Part shown: positions 40,234 through 49,051 of the stretch, piece by piece
How the letters are laid out: each line of letters opens with the position of its first letter
How positions within the stretch are numbered: the stretch's first letter is position 1
From: Egaibacter sp046050465
GTDB taxonomy: Bacteria > Pseudomonadota > Gammaproteobacteria > Burkholderiales > Burkholderiaceae_C
Direction of reading: 5' to 3'
NCBI GenBank assembly: GCA_046050465.1
Contig: JBJOPS010000036.1
Location: forward strand, 50,551 to 114,550
DNA: 64,000 nt
Position numbers and translations under genes: made by a program
The notes under the pieces: model-generated
What the model saw: the letters and a program-made list of their open reading frames with translations, nothing else
The model's database searches: none
Told to the model about the DNA's origin: nothing

Positions 40234-43167
40234 ATGACCAAATCCGCCAGCACCGAGCCCGTCCGCACCGCCAAAAGCAGTGCGCTTTCCGCCACCAAAG
40301 CGCGGAACAACGAACGCCCGCTGGTCGAAGACATCCGTTTTCTGGGCCGTATTCTGGGTGATGTGATCCGCGAACAGGAAGGCGACGCCGCTTTCGAGCT
40401 GATCGAAAGCATCCGCAAGCTGTCCGTCGCGTTCCGGCGCGACGCCGATCACGAGGCCGACAAAGCCCTGAAAAAACTGCTGAAAGGCCTGAGCGGCGAA
40501 CAAACGGTGAGTGTGATCCGCGCCTTCACCTATTTTTCACACTTGGCCAATCTGGCCGAAGACCGTCACCACATCCGCCGCCGCGCCATCCACGAGCGCG
40601 CGGGCGACACGCAGGAAGGCAGCATTGAAGTGGCCCTGTCGCGCCTGCGCTGGGCGGGCATCTCCACCAAAACCATCTCCTCCACGCTGGCTAAAAGCCA
40701 CGTTTCCCCGGTGCTGACGGCCCACCCGACCGAAGTGCAGCGCAAGAGCATTCTGGATGCCGAGCGCGACATTGCCCACCTGCTGACCGACCGCGACGAG
40801 ATCAAGATGCGCGGAGCGACCTGCGACCCCGCGAAAGACATGCTCACCCCGCGTGAGCTGGGCATCAACGAAGCCCACATGCGCGCCCGCGTGATGCAGC
40901 TGTGGCAAACCCGCCTGCTGCGCTTCACCAAGCTCACGGTGGCCGATGAAATTGAAAACGCGCTGAGTTACTACGAATCCACCTTTTTGCGCGAGATTCC
41001 CAAGCTGTACGCCGAGCTGGAACACGCGCTGGGCCAGCAGCCCGTGCACAGCTTTTTGCGCATGGGCCAGTGGATCGGTGGTGACCGTGATGGCAACCCC
41101 AACGTGAGCGCGCAAACCCTCGAATACGCGCTGCGCCGCCAGGCCGAGGTGGCGCTGCGCTACTACCTGACTGAAGTGCACTACCTGGGCGGTGAGCTGT
41201 CTGTATCCGCCATGCTGGTGGGCTGCTCGGCTGCGATGCAAACGCTGGCAGAGCGCTCGCCAGATACCAACGCACACCGTCAGGATGAGCCCTACCGCCG
41301 CGCACTCACTGGCATGTATGCCCGCCTGGCCGCCACACTCAAAGAGTTGACTGGTGGCGACGCTGCCCGCCACGCGGTCGCCCCGCAAAACCCCTACCGT
41401 CTGCCTGAGGAGTTTTCTGCTGATCTGCAAACCATCAAGGCATCCCTGCTGGAAAACCATGGCGCCGCCCTGATCGCCCAGCGCCTGCAGCCGCTGATGC
41501 GTGCGGTGGAGGTGTTTGGCTTTCATCTGGCCACGGTGGACCTGCGCCAAAGCTCCGACAAGCATGAAGAAGTCATCAAGGAGCTGCTCAGTGCAGCCCG
41601 TATTGAAGCCAACTACAGCGCGCTGGATGAATCTGCCAAGCGCGAGCTGCTTGCCAGGGTGCTGAACGATGCGCGCTCGCTGCGCGTGATGGGCACCACT
41701 TACTCGGCGCACGCCCAGTCCGAGCTGGCCATTTTTGAAGCCGCCAAGGTGATGCGCGAGCGCTTTGGCGCACAAGCCATTCGCCACTACATCATCAGCC
41801 ACACCGAAACCGCGAGCGACCTGATGGAGGTGCTGGTGCTGCAAAAAGAAGTGGGCCTGATGCGCGGCATTCTCAATGACCCCCACGCTGACGCTGCCCC
41901 CCAAGGGGGCGCTCACGCCTTGGGGCGGCCCGGCGGCGCTCATGCCACTCCTGCAACCAACGACCTGATCGTCGTGCCCCTGTTCGAAACCATCGAGGAC
42001 CTGCGCAATGCTGCGCCCATCATGCGCGACTTTTACGCGGTGCCCGGTGTGGCACAGCTCATCCGGCGCAGCGGTGCCGAGCAGGACATCATGCTGGGTT
42101 ATTCCGACAGCAACAAGGATGGCGGCATCTTCACCAGCAACTGGGAGCTTTACCGCGCCGAAATTGCGCTGGTGGAGCTGTTTGACAAGCTGGAGCACGA
42201 GCACAAAGGCGCCAAACCCATTCAGCTGCGCATGTTCCACGGCCGCGGCGGCACGGTGGGGCGTGGCGGCGGCCCCAGCTACCAGGCTATTCTGGCGCAG
42301 CCCCCGGGCACCGTGCGCGGGCAAATCCGCCTGACCGAGCAGGGCGAAGTGATCGGCTCCAAATACGCCAACCCCGAAATCGGCCGGCGCAACCTGGAAA
42401 CACTGGTTGCTGCCACGCTGGAAGCCACGCTGCTGCAACCCACCAAAGCGGCCACCCAGCCGTTTCTGAACGCGGCCGCCGAGCTGTCCCAAAGCAGCAT
42501 GGCTGCCTATCGGGCGCTGGTGTATGAAACCCCCGGCTTCACCGAATATTTTTTCAGCGCCACACCCATTCGCGAAATTGCCGAGCTCAACATCGGCTCG
42601 CGCCCTGCATCGCGCAAGGCATCGCAAAAAATTGAAGACCTGCGCGCCATCCCCTGGGGCTTTAGCTGGGGTCAGTGCCGCCTGACCTTGCCGGGCTGGT
42701 ATGGGTTTGGCTCGGCCATCCACACGTTCCTGAACCAGGCGGGTACCAAGTCACACAAGGAACGGCTGGCACTGCTGCAAAAGATGTATCGCCAGTGGCC
42801 GTTCTTCAACACGCTGCTGTCCAACATGGACATGGTGATGGCCAAGAGCGATCTGGCACTGGCCTCGCGTTATGCCGAGCTGGTGGGCGACGCCCGCCAG
42901 CGCAAACGGGTTTTTACGGCCATCGAGACCGAATGGCACAGCACCGCCCACGCGCTGGCCCAGATCACCGGTGAAAAACACCGCCTGGCCAACAACGCTG
43001 CGCTGCAGCGCTCCATTCGCCACCGTTTTCCGTACATCGACCCCCTGCACCACCTGCAGGTGGAGCTGGTGCGCCGCTACCGGGCGGGCGAAGCCGATGA
43101 CCGTGAGCAGCGCGGCATTCACATTTCCATCAACGGCATTGCGGCGGGGTTGCGCAATACGGGCTAG
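40234..43167 (+). CDS. ppc: Phosphoenolpyruvate carboxylase with a GC-rich in-frame insert
   Basis: Anaplerotic enzyme that carboxylates PEP to oxaloacetate, 977 aa. The catalytic His is in TAHPTEVQRKS; GGDRDGNPNV, FHGRGGTVGRGGGPS and the C-terminal NTG are present. I placed the start at ATG 40234 (MTKSAST); a frame from 40192 adds 14 residues without similarity. Residues about 550-577, before DLIVVPLFETIEDL, are Ala-, Gly- and His-rich and match a GC-rich palindromic stretch (41882-41946) that typical Ppc lacks at this site. Confidence 0.96.
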   Translation: MTKSASTEPVRTAKSSALSATKARNNERPLVEDIRFLGRILGDVIREQEGDAAFELIESIRKLSVAFRRDADHEADKALKKLLKGLSGEQTVSVIRAFTYFSHLANLAEDRHHIRRRAIHERAGDTQEGSIEVALSRLRWAGISTKTISSTLAKSHVSPVLTAHPTEVQRKSILDAERDIAHLLTDRDEIKMRGATCDPAKDMLTPRELGINEAHMRARVMQLWQTRLLRFTKLTVADEIENALSYYESTFLREIPKLYAELEHALGQQPVHSFLRMGQWIGGDRDGNPNVSAQTLEYALRRQAEVALRYYLTEVHYLGGELSVSAMLVGCSAAMQTLAERSPDTNAHRQDEPYRRALTGMYARLAATLKELTGGDAARHAVAPQNPYRLPEEFSADLQTIKASLLENHGAALIAQRLQPLMRAVEVFGFHLATVDLRQSSDKHEEVIKELLSAARIEANYSALDESAKRELLARVLNDARSLRVMGTTYSAHAQSELAIFEAAKVMRERFGAQAIRHYIISHTETASDLMEVLVLQKEVGLMRGILNDPHADAAPQGGAHALGRPGGAHATPATNDLIVVPLFETIEDLRNAAPIMRDFYAVPGVAQLIRRSGAEQDIMLGYSDSNKDGGIFTSNWELYRAEIALVELFDKLEHEHKGAKPIQLRMFHGRGGTVGRGGGPSYQAILAQPPGTVRGQIRLTEQGEVIGSKYANPEIGRRNLETLVAATLEATLLQPTKAATQPFLNAAAELSQSSMAAYRALVYETPGFTEYFFSATPIREIAELNIGSRPASRKASQKIEDLRAIPWGFSWGQCRLTLPGWYGFGSAIHTFLNQAGTKSHKERLALLQKMYRQWPFFNTLLSNMDMVMAKSDLALASRYAELVGDARQRKRVFTAIETEWHSTAHALAQITGEKHRLANNAALQRSIRHRFPYIDPLHHLQVELVRRYRAGEADDREQRGIHISINGIAAGLRNTG
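41882..41946 (+). repeat. GC-rich palindromic insert inside ppc
   Basis: About 65 bp with CCCCCCAAGGGGGC and GCCTTGGGGCGGCC, two nested palindromes, read in frame as a His-Ala-Pro-Gln-Gly-Gly-rich segment. It lies where Ppc proteins normally have a short loop. From memory such strings recur in Comamonadaceae genomes; within this window I see a single copy. Confidence 0.6.
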
Positions 43168-43190
43168 CTGGCGTGCGGGCTTCAAGGGCG

Positions 43191-43248
43191 TGCATTTGGG
43201 CTGTTTTGTCCTTGCAATGCATGGATATCACTCCAACTTTTTGATATC
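43191..43248 (-). repeat. 58-bp module, copy M (upstream of RAYT), diverged
   Basis: In reverse: GATATC, TGCAT, CAAGGAC, AGCCCAAAT. It lies in the ppc-RAYT spacer. Columns match only in part. Confidence 0.45.
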
Positions 43249-43325
43249 TACCCTCTCCAAGGTGCACACCATCACTTTCAGGCAGACTCCAATTATCATG
43301 ATGCAAAACCACCTCTTGCATCCAA

Positions 43326-44045
43326 ATGGCCCGACTTCCCCGTCTGACAATCGCCGGTTATCAGCACCACGTTATTCAGCGGGGTAACAATCGTCAGCCG
43401 ATCTTTGTCGCCCCTGCGGACCGTCAGACACTGCTCGACCTGTTGCATGCCAGTGCCGATAAGTTTGGCGTGGCTATTCATGCGTATGTTTTGATGACCA
43501 ACCACTTCCATTTGCTGGCTACTCCGCAAACGGTTGGCAGTCTGCCACAAATGATGCAGGCGGTGGGGCGCAGTTATGTAAGGTACTTTAATGATTCGCA
43601 GGGACGTACTGGTACCCTGTGGGAGGGGCGGTACAAGTCCACATTGATTCAAGCAGACCGCTACCTGCTGGCTTGTATGGCTTATATTGATCTCAATCCG
43701 GTGCGAGCAGGCCTGGTAGCGCAGGTTGCAGATCATGCATGGTCCAGTTATGGACACTACACGGGACATAAAACAGACAAACTGGTTACGCCGCACCCGC
43801 TGTACTGGGAGTTGGGTAACACGCCTTTTGCCAGAGAGGCGGCATATGCCGATTTGGTGCGTGTTGGCGTTTCTGATCAACAACAGGCCGCCTTGACCCA
43901 ATCCGTGCTCCGTGGCTGGGCTTTGGGTGGCGAAGATTTCGTGGTTGCCTTGCAAAAAATGACGGTACGCAGGGTTATTAAAGGGTCAGCCGGGCGGCCT
44001 CCTTTTAACAAAACAAGTAGTCCAAAAGAGGCTGATCCAACATGA
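43326..44045 (+). mobile_element. REP-associated tyrosine transposase (RAYT)
   Basis: Single-strand-type Y1/HUH transposase of 239 aa. It shows MARLPRLTIAGYQHHVIQRGNNRQ-type N terminus in pieces, the HUH motif NHFHLLATP, the RYFND segment with a candidate catalytic Tyr, GTLWEGRYKSTLI, and YIDLNPVRAGLV. It appears intact. RAYTs are usually single-copy, domesticated-like transposases that mobilise short palindromic REP elements. It is inserted between ppc and gltB. Upstream (43191-43248) is a diverged 58-bp repeat; downstream (44066-44135) are two short inverted-repeat strings. Confidence 0.93.
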
Positions 44046-44065
44046 AGAACCCAGTAATGGCCATG

Positions 44066-44135
44066 AATTTGATGTGTCCCTAATTATTATGAAATCATAC
44101 GGCTGATAAATTAATTGGAATCTGACCCCTATTAA
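44066..44135. repeat. Candidate RAYT-associated terminal strings
   Basis: Two short strings follow the RAYT gene. The first (44066-44085) has AATT at one end, GTGTCCC in the middle and AATT at the other end. The second (44111-44135) has TTAAT and ATTAA ends around a core that reads GGGGTCAGATTCC on the minus strand. The GGGGTCAGA core resembles GGGGACAGA in the gltB-gltD hairpin (49011-49035). They look like transposase recognition sites, by inference. Confidence 0.5.
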
Positions 44136-44211
44136 TTATCTTGGTGTTATTGTTGCGGTGCACTAAACTCATGCTCCCGCGACGATTTGCCAAGACATAT
44201 AGGAGTGCGTC

Positions 44212-47200
44212 ATGACTACGAAGGCAGAGATTGCCCATCTTCAACAAACCGGCCTGTATTCCACTGCAAACGAGCATGACGCCTGTGGCGTGGGCTTTGT
44301 GGCCCACATCCGGGGCCAGAAGTCGCACGACATTGTCAAGAACGCGCTGAAGATTCTGGAGAACCTGGACCATCGGGGGGCCGTGGGCGCCGACAAGCTG
44401 ATGGGCGACGGTGCCGGCATCCTGATCCAGTTGCCCGACGCGCTCTACCGCGAAGAGATGGCCGCCCAAGGGGTGGTCTTGCCGCCACCGGGTGAATACG
44501 GCGTGGGCATGGTGTTTTTACCCAAGGAACACGCCAGCCGCCTGGCCTGCGAGCAGGAACTCGAGCGCGCCGTGAAGGCCGAAGGCCAAGTGTTGCTGGG
44601 CTGGCGCGATGTGGCCGTCAACCGCGACATGCCCATGTCGCCAACGGTGCGTGAAAAAGAGCCCATCTTGCGCCAGATTTTCATCGGCCGCGGCAACGAC
44701 GTGATCGTCCAGGACGCACTGGAGCGCAAGCTGTATGTCATCCGCAAGACCGCCAGCGCCGCCATCCAGAACCTCAAGCTCAAGCACAGCAAAGAATATT
44801 ACGTGCCCAGCATGAGCAGCCGCACGGTGGTTTACAAGGGCCTGCTGCTGGCCGACCAGGTGGGCGTGTATTTCAAGGACCTGGCCGATATGCGTTGCGT
44901 CTCCGCCCTGGGACTGGTGCACCAGCGCTTTTCCACCAACACCTTCCCGGAGTGGCCGCTGGCCCACCCCTACCGCTATGTGGCCCACAACGGCGAGATC
45001 AACACCGTCAAGGGCAACTACAACTGGATGAAGGCGCGCGAAGGCGTGATGTCCTCGCCCGTGCTGGCGGCCGACCTGAAAAAGCTCTATCCCATCAGCT
45101 TTGCCGACCAGTCCGACACGGCCACCTTCGACAACTGCCTGGAACTGCTGACCATGGCGGGCTACCCCATCAGCCAGGCCGTGATGATGATGATTCCCGA
45201 GCCTTGGGAGCAGCACACCACCATGGACGAGCGCCGCAAGGCCTTCTATGAGTACCACGCTGCGATGATGGAACCCTGGGACGGCCCGGCCTCCATCGTG
45301 TTCACCGACGGCCGCCAGATCGGCGCCACGCTGGACCGCAACGGCCTGCGCCCCTCGCGTTACTGCATCACCGATGACGACCTGGTCATCATGGGTTCCG
45401 AGTCCGGTGTGTTGCCCGTGCCCGAGAACAAAATTGTGCGCAAGTGGCGCTTGCAGCCCGGCAAGATGTTCCTGATCGACTTGGAACAAGGCCGCATGAT
45501 TGATGACGAAGAGCTCAAAGCCAACCTCGCCAACAGCAAGCCCTACAAGCAGTGGATCGAAAACCTGCGCATCAAGCTTGACGACGTCAAGTTCGATGAG
45601 CGCCGTACCGACAAGGCCCTGGCCGACGTGGTAGCCGGTGTGGAACCCAAGCGCGTCACCGACCAGGTGAGCCTCCTGGACCGCCAGCAAGCTTTCGGCT
45701 TTACCCAGGAAGACCTGAAGTTCCTGATTGCACCGATGGCGACCGCCGGCGAAGAAGCCATAGGTTCCATGGGCAACGATAGTCCCTTGGCGGTTTTGTC
45801 GGACAAAAACAAGCCGCTGTACAGCTACTTCAAGCAGCTATTCGCGCAGGTGACCAACCCGCCGATCGACCCGATCCGCGAAGCCATCGTGATGTCTTTG
45901 GTGTCCTTCATCGGGCCCAAGCCAAACCTGTTGGACATCAACCAGGTGAACCCGCCCATGCGTCTGGAAGTGAGCCAGCCGATCCTGGACTTCGCCGACA
46001 TGGCCAAGGTGCGCGACATCGAGCAGCACACCCAAGGCAAGTTCCGCAGCGCCACGCTGGACATCACCTACCCGCTGGCCTGGGGCCACGAGGGTGTGGA
46101 AGCCAAGCTGGCGTCCCTGTGCGCAGAAGCAGTGGACGCGATCAAGGGCGGCAAAAACATCCTGATCATCAGCGATCGCGGCATCAGCGCGACCCAGGTG
46201 GCCATCCCTGCATTGTTGGCACTCTCTGCCATTCATCAGCACCTGGTGCGCGAAGGGCTGCGCACCACCGCCGGTCTGGTGGTGGAAACTGGTACAGCCC
46301 GTGAAGTGCACCACTTTGCCGTGTTGGCCGGCTACGGCGCAGAGGCTGTGCATCCCTACCTCGCCATGGAAACCCTGGAGAGCATCCATAAGGACCTGCC
46401 GGGCGACCTGAGCGCTGAAAAAGCCATCTACAACTACATCAAGGCGATCGGCAAGGGTCTGTCCAAGATCATGTCCAAGATGGGCGTGTCGACCTACATG
46501 TCCTACTGCGGTGCCCAGCTGTTCGAAGCCATTGGCCTGAACACTGAAACCATCGACAAGTACTTCACCCGCACTCCCAGCAAGGTGGAAGGCATTGGCG
46601 TGTTCGAGATCGCGGAAGAAGCCATCCGCATGCACAAGCTGGCCTTCGGCGACAGCCCTGTGCTGGCGAACGCCTTGGACGCCGGCGGTGAATACGCCTG
46701 GCGTACCCGTGGTGAAGAGCACATGTGGACACCGGATGCGATTGCCAAGCTGCAGCACTCCACCCGCGCCAACAACTGGAATACCTACAAAGAGTACGCC
46801 CAGATCATCAACGACCAGTCCAAGCGCCACCTGACGTTGCGCGGCTTGTTCGAGTTCAAGGTGGACCCTGCCAAGGCCATTCCGCTGGAAGAAGTCGAGC
46901 CCGCCAAGGAAATCGTCAAGCGTTTCGCGACCGGCGCCATGTCCTTGGGCTCCATCTCCACCGAAGCACACGCCACACTGGCTGTGGCCATGAACCGCAT
47001 TGGCGGCAAGAGCAATACCGGTGAAGGTGGTGAAGACGCTGCCCGTTACCGCAACGAACTCAAGGGCATCCCGATCAAACAGGGCGACAGCCTCAAGAGC
47101 GTGATCGGTGCCGAGAACGTGGAAGTGGACTTGCCTTTGTTGGCGGGTGACTCCCTGCGTAGCCGCATCAAGCAGGTGGCCTCGGGCCGCTTCGGTGTGA

Positions 47201-48984
47201 CCGCGGAGTACCTGTCCAGTGCTGACCAGATCCAGATCAAGATGGCCCAGGGCGCCAAGCCCGGCGAAGGCGGCCAGCTGCCCGGTGGCAAGGTGTCCGA
47301 CTACATTGGCAAGCTGCGTCACTCGGTGCCTGGTGTGGGCTTGATTTCGCCCCCGCCGCACCACGACATCTATTCGATCGAAGACTTGGCCCAGCTGATT
47401 CACGATCTGAAGAACGTGGCGCCGCACTCCGGCATCAGCGTGAAGCTGGTGTCCGAAATCGGTGTGGGCACGATTGCCGCCGGCGTTGCCAAGTGCAAGG
47501 CCGACCACGTGGTGATTGCCGGGCACGACGGTGGCACCGGCGCTTCACCCTGGTCCTCCATCAAGCATTGCGGTAGCCCCTGGGAAATCGGCCTGGCCGA
47601 AACCCAGCAAACGCTAGTGCTGAACCGCCTGCGCAGCCGTATCCGCGTGCAGGCCGATGGCCAGATGAAGACCGGCCGTGACGTCGCCATCGGCGCGCTG
47701 CTGGGCGCCGACGAATTCGGCTTTGCCACTGCACCGCTGGTGGTGGAAGGCTGCATCATGATGCGCAAGTGCCACCTGAACACCTGCCCCGTGGGTGTGG
47801 CCACGCAAGACCCCGTGCTGCGCGCCAAGTTCTCCGGCAAGCCTGAGCATGTGGTGAACTACTTCTTCTTCATTGCTGAAGAAGTGCGCCAGATCATGGC
47901 CCAGCTCGGCATTCGCAAGTTCGACGACCTGATTGGCCGCTCGGACCTGCTGGACACCCGCAAGGGCATCGAGCACTGGAAGGCCCAGGGCCTGGACTTC
48001 GCTCGCCTGTTCGCGCAGCCGCAAGTGCCGGCCGACGTGCCCCGCTTCCAGACGCTGACACAAGACCACGGCCTGGAAAAAGCCCTGGACAACGTGCTCA
48101 TCGCCAAGAGCCGACCGGCTATTGACAAGGGTGAGCGTGTGCAGTTCATGGAAGTGGCCCGCAATGTGAACCGCTCCGTGGGGGCCATGCTCTCCGGCGC
48201 GGTCACCAAGGTGCACCCTGAGGGCTTGCCGGATGACACCATCCGCATTCAGCTCGAAGGCACGGGAGGCCAGTCTTTTGGCGCGTTCCTGACTCGCGGT
48301 ATCACGCTCTACCTGATCGGTGACGCCAATGACTACACCGGCAAGGGCCTGTCAGGTGGCCGCGTGGTGGTGCGACCCAGTATCGACTTCCGTGGCGATG
48401 CCATTCGCAACACGATTGTCGGCAATACCGTGATGTACGGTGCCACGACAGGGGAGGCCTTCTTGAGCGGTGTGGCCGGTGAACGCTTCGCGGTCCGTTT
48501 GTCTGGTGCGACAGCGGTGGTGGAAGGCACGGGCGACCACGGCTGTGAATACATGACTGGCGGCACCGTTGCGGTGTTGGGCAAGACCGGCCGCAACTTC
48601 GCCGCCGGCATGAGCGGTGGCATTGCCTATGTGCTTGATGAGGACGGCCAATTCGCCAAGCGCTGCAACACCGCCATGGTCAGTCTGGAAAAAGTGCTGA
48701 CTACCAAAGAGCAGGAAACCAGCCTCGACAAGGCTATCTGGCACCGTGGCGAGAGTGATGAAGCGCAGCTCAAGAAGTTGCTGGAGGATCACAACCGCTG
48801 GACCGGCAGCAAGCGTGCCCGCGAGTTGCTGGACACCTGGGACACGTCACGGGCCAAGTTCGTCAAGGTATTCCCCAATGAGTACAAGCGTGCTCTGGGC
48901 GAGATGCATGCAAAGAAAGTGGCCACAGCCCCCGTAAAATCTGCGCCGACAGCTACAAAAAAAGAAGCAGAACCCGCCAAGTAA
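44212..48984 (+). CDS. gltB: Glutamate synthase, large subunit
   Basis: NADPH-GOGAT alpha subunit of 1590 aa. A propeptide of 24 residues precedes the N-terminal nucleophile Cys in NEHDACGVGF, then the glutaminase domain (to about 430), the central domain, the FMN-binding synthase domain (about 860-1230: SVPGVGLISPPPHHDIYSIEDL in part), the 3Fe-4S cluster CHLNTCPVG with an upstream Cys, and the beta-helix C-terminal domain. AGGAGTGCGTC precedes the ATG. The Lys- and Ala-rich C-terminal tail is unusual but probably harmless. With GltD it makes glutamate from glutamine and 2-oxoglutarate. Confidence 0.97.
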   Translation: MTTKAEIAHLQQTGLYSTANEHDACGVGFVAHIRGQKSHDIVKNALKILENLDHRGAVGADKLMGDGAGILIQLPDALYREEMAAQGVVLPPPGEYGVGMVFLPKEHASRLACEQELERAVKAEGQVLLGWRDVAVNRDMPMSPTVREKEPILRQIFIGRGNDVIVQDALERKLYVIRKTASAAIQNLKLKHSKEYYVPSMSSRTVVYKGLLLADQVGVYFKDLADMRCVSALGLVHQRFSTNTFPEWPLAHPYRYVAHNGEINTVKGNYNWMKAREGVMSSPVLAADLKKLYPISFADQSDTATFDNCLELLTMAGYPISQAVMMMIPEPWEQHTTMDERRKAFYEYHAAMMEPWDGPASIVFTDGRQIGATLDRNGLRPSRYCITDDDLVIMGSESGVLPVPENKIVRKWRLQPGKMFLIDLEQGRMIDDEELKANLANSKPYKQWIENLRIKLDDVKFDERRTDKALADVVAGVEPKRVTDQVSLLDRQQAFGFTQEDLKFLIAPMATAGEEAIGSMGNDSPLAVLSDKNKPLYSYFKQLFAQVTNPPIDPIREAIVMSLVSFIGPKPNLLDINQVNPPMRLEVSQPILDFADMAKVRDIEQHTQGKFRSATLDITYPLAWGHEGVEAKLASLCAEAVDAIKGGKNILIISDRGISATQVAIPALLALSAIHQHLVREGLRTTAGLVVETGTAREVHHFAVLAGYGAEAVHPYLAMETLESIHKDLPGDLSAEKAIYNYIKAIGKGLSKIMSKMGVSTYMSYCGAQLFEAIGLNTETIDKYFTRTPSKVEGIGVFEIAEEAIRMHKLAFGDSPVLANALDAGGEYAWRTRGEEHMWTPDAIAKLQHSTRANNWNTYKEYAQIINDQSKRHLTLRGLFEFKVDPAKAIPLEEVEPAKEIVKRFATGAMSLGSISTEAHATLAVAMNRIGGKSNTGEGGEDAARYRNELKGIPIKQGDSLKSVIGAENVEVDLPLLAGDSLRSRIKQVASGRFGVTAEYLSSADQIQIKMAQGAKPGEGGQLPGGKVSDYIGKLRHSVPGVGLISPPPHHDIYSIEDLAQLIHDLKNVAPHSGISVKLVSEIGVGTIAAGVAKCKADHVVIAGHDGGTGASPWSSIKHCGSPWEIGLAETQQTLVLNRLRSRIRVQADGQMKTGRDVAIGALLGADEFGFATAPLVVEGCIMMRKCHLNTCPVGVATQDPVLRAKFSGKPEHVVNYFFFIAEEVRQIMAQLGIRKFDDLIGRSDLLDTRKGIEHWKAQGLDFARLFAQPQVPADVPRFQTLTQDHGLEKALDNVLIAKSRPAIDKGERVQFMEVARNVNRSVGAMLSGAVTKVHPEGLPDDTIRIQLEGTGGQSFGAFLTRGITLYLIGDANDYTGKGLSGGRVVVRPSIDFRGDAIRNTIVGNTVMYGATTGEAFLSGVAGERFAVRLSGATAVVEGTGDHGCEYMTGGTVAVLGKTGRNFAAGMSGGIAYVLDEDGQFAKRCNTAMVSLEKVLTTKEQETSLDKAIWHRGESDEAQLKKLLEDHNRWTGSKRARELLDTWDTSRAKFVKVFPNEYKRALGEMHAKKVATAPVKSAPTATKKEAEPAK

Positions 48985-49010
48985 GGCCTCAATCAGAAAC
49001 CCGCAATGTT

Positions 49011-49035
49011 GGGGACAGAGCTAAAGATCTGTCCC
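49011..49035. repeat. REP-like hairpin between gltB and gltD
   Basis: GGGACAGA and TCTGTCCC form an 8-bp inverted repeat around an 8-base loop, in the 67-bp gap between gltB and gltD. There is no T-run after it. It leaves the gltD ribosome-binding site (AAAGGAG, about 49038-49044) intact. The GGGGACAGA arm resembles the string downstream of the RAYT gene. Confidence 0.65.
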
Positions 49036-49051
49036 GCAAAGGAGTAGAAAT

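Noticed and set aside
40537..42723. A 728-codon open frame antisense to ppc
   Set aside because: It is a shadow of the strong third-position GC bias of ppc. Its sequence is repetitive in Gln, His and Val, with no domain, and ppc is fully convincing.
45838..47526. A 562-codon open frame antisense to gltB
   Set aside because: It mirrors gltB codon bias and matches no family; gltB covers it with clear motifs.
48950..49000. Possible module at the end of gltB (GCTAC, run of A, then AGGCC)
   Set aside because: Spacing between blocks is wrong and ATAGC is absent; a Lys-rich tail explains the A run.
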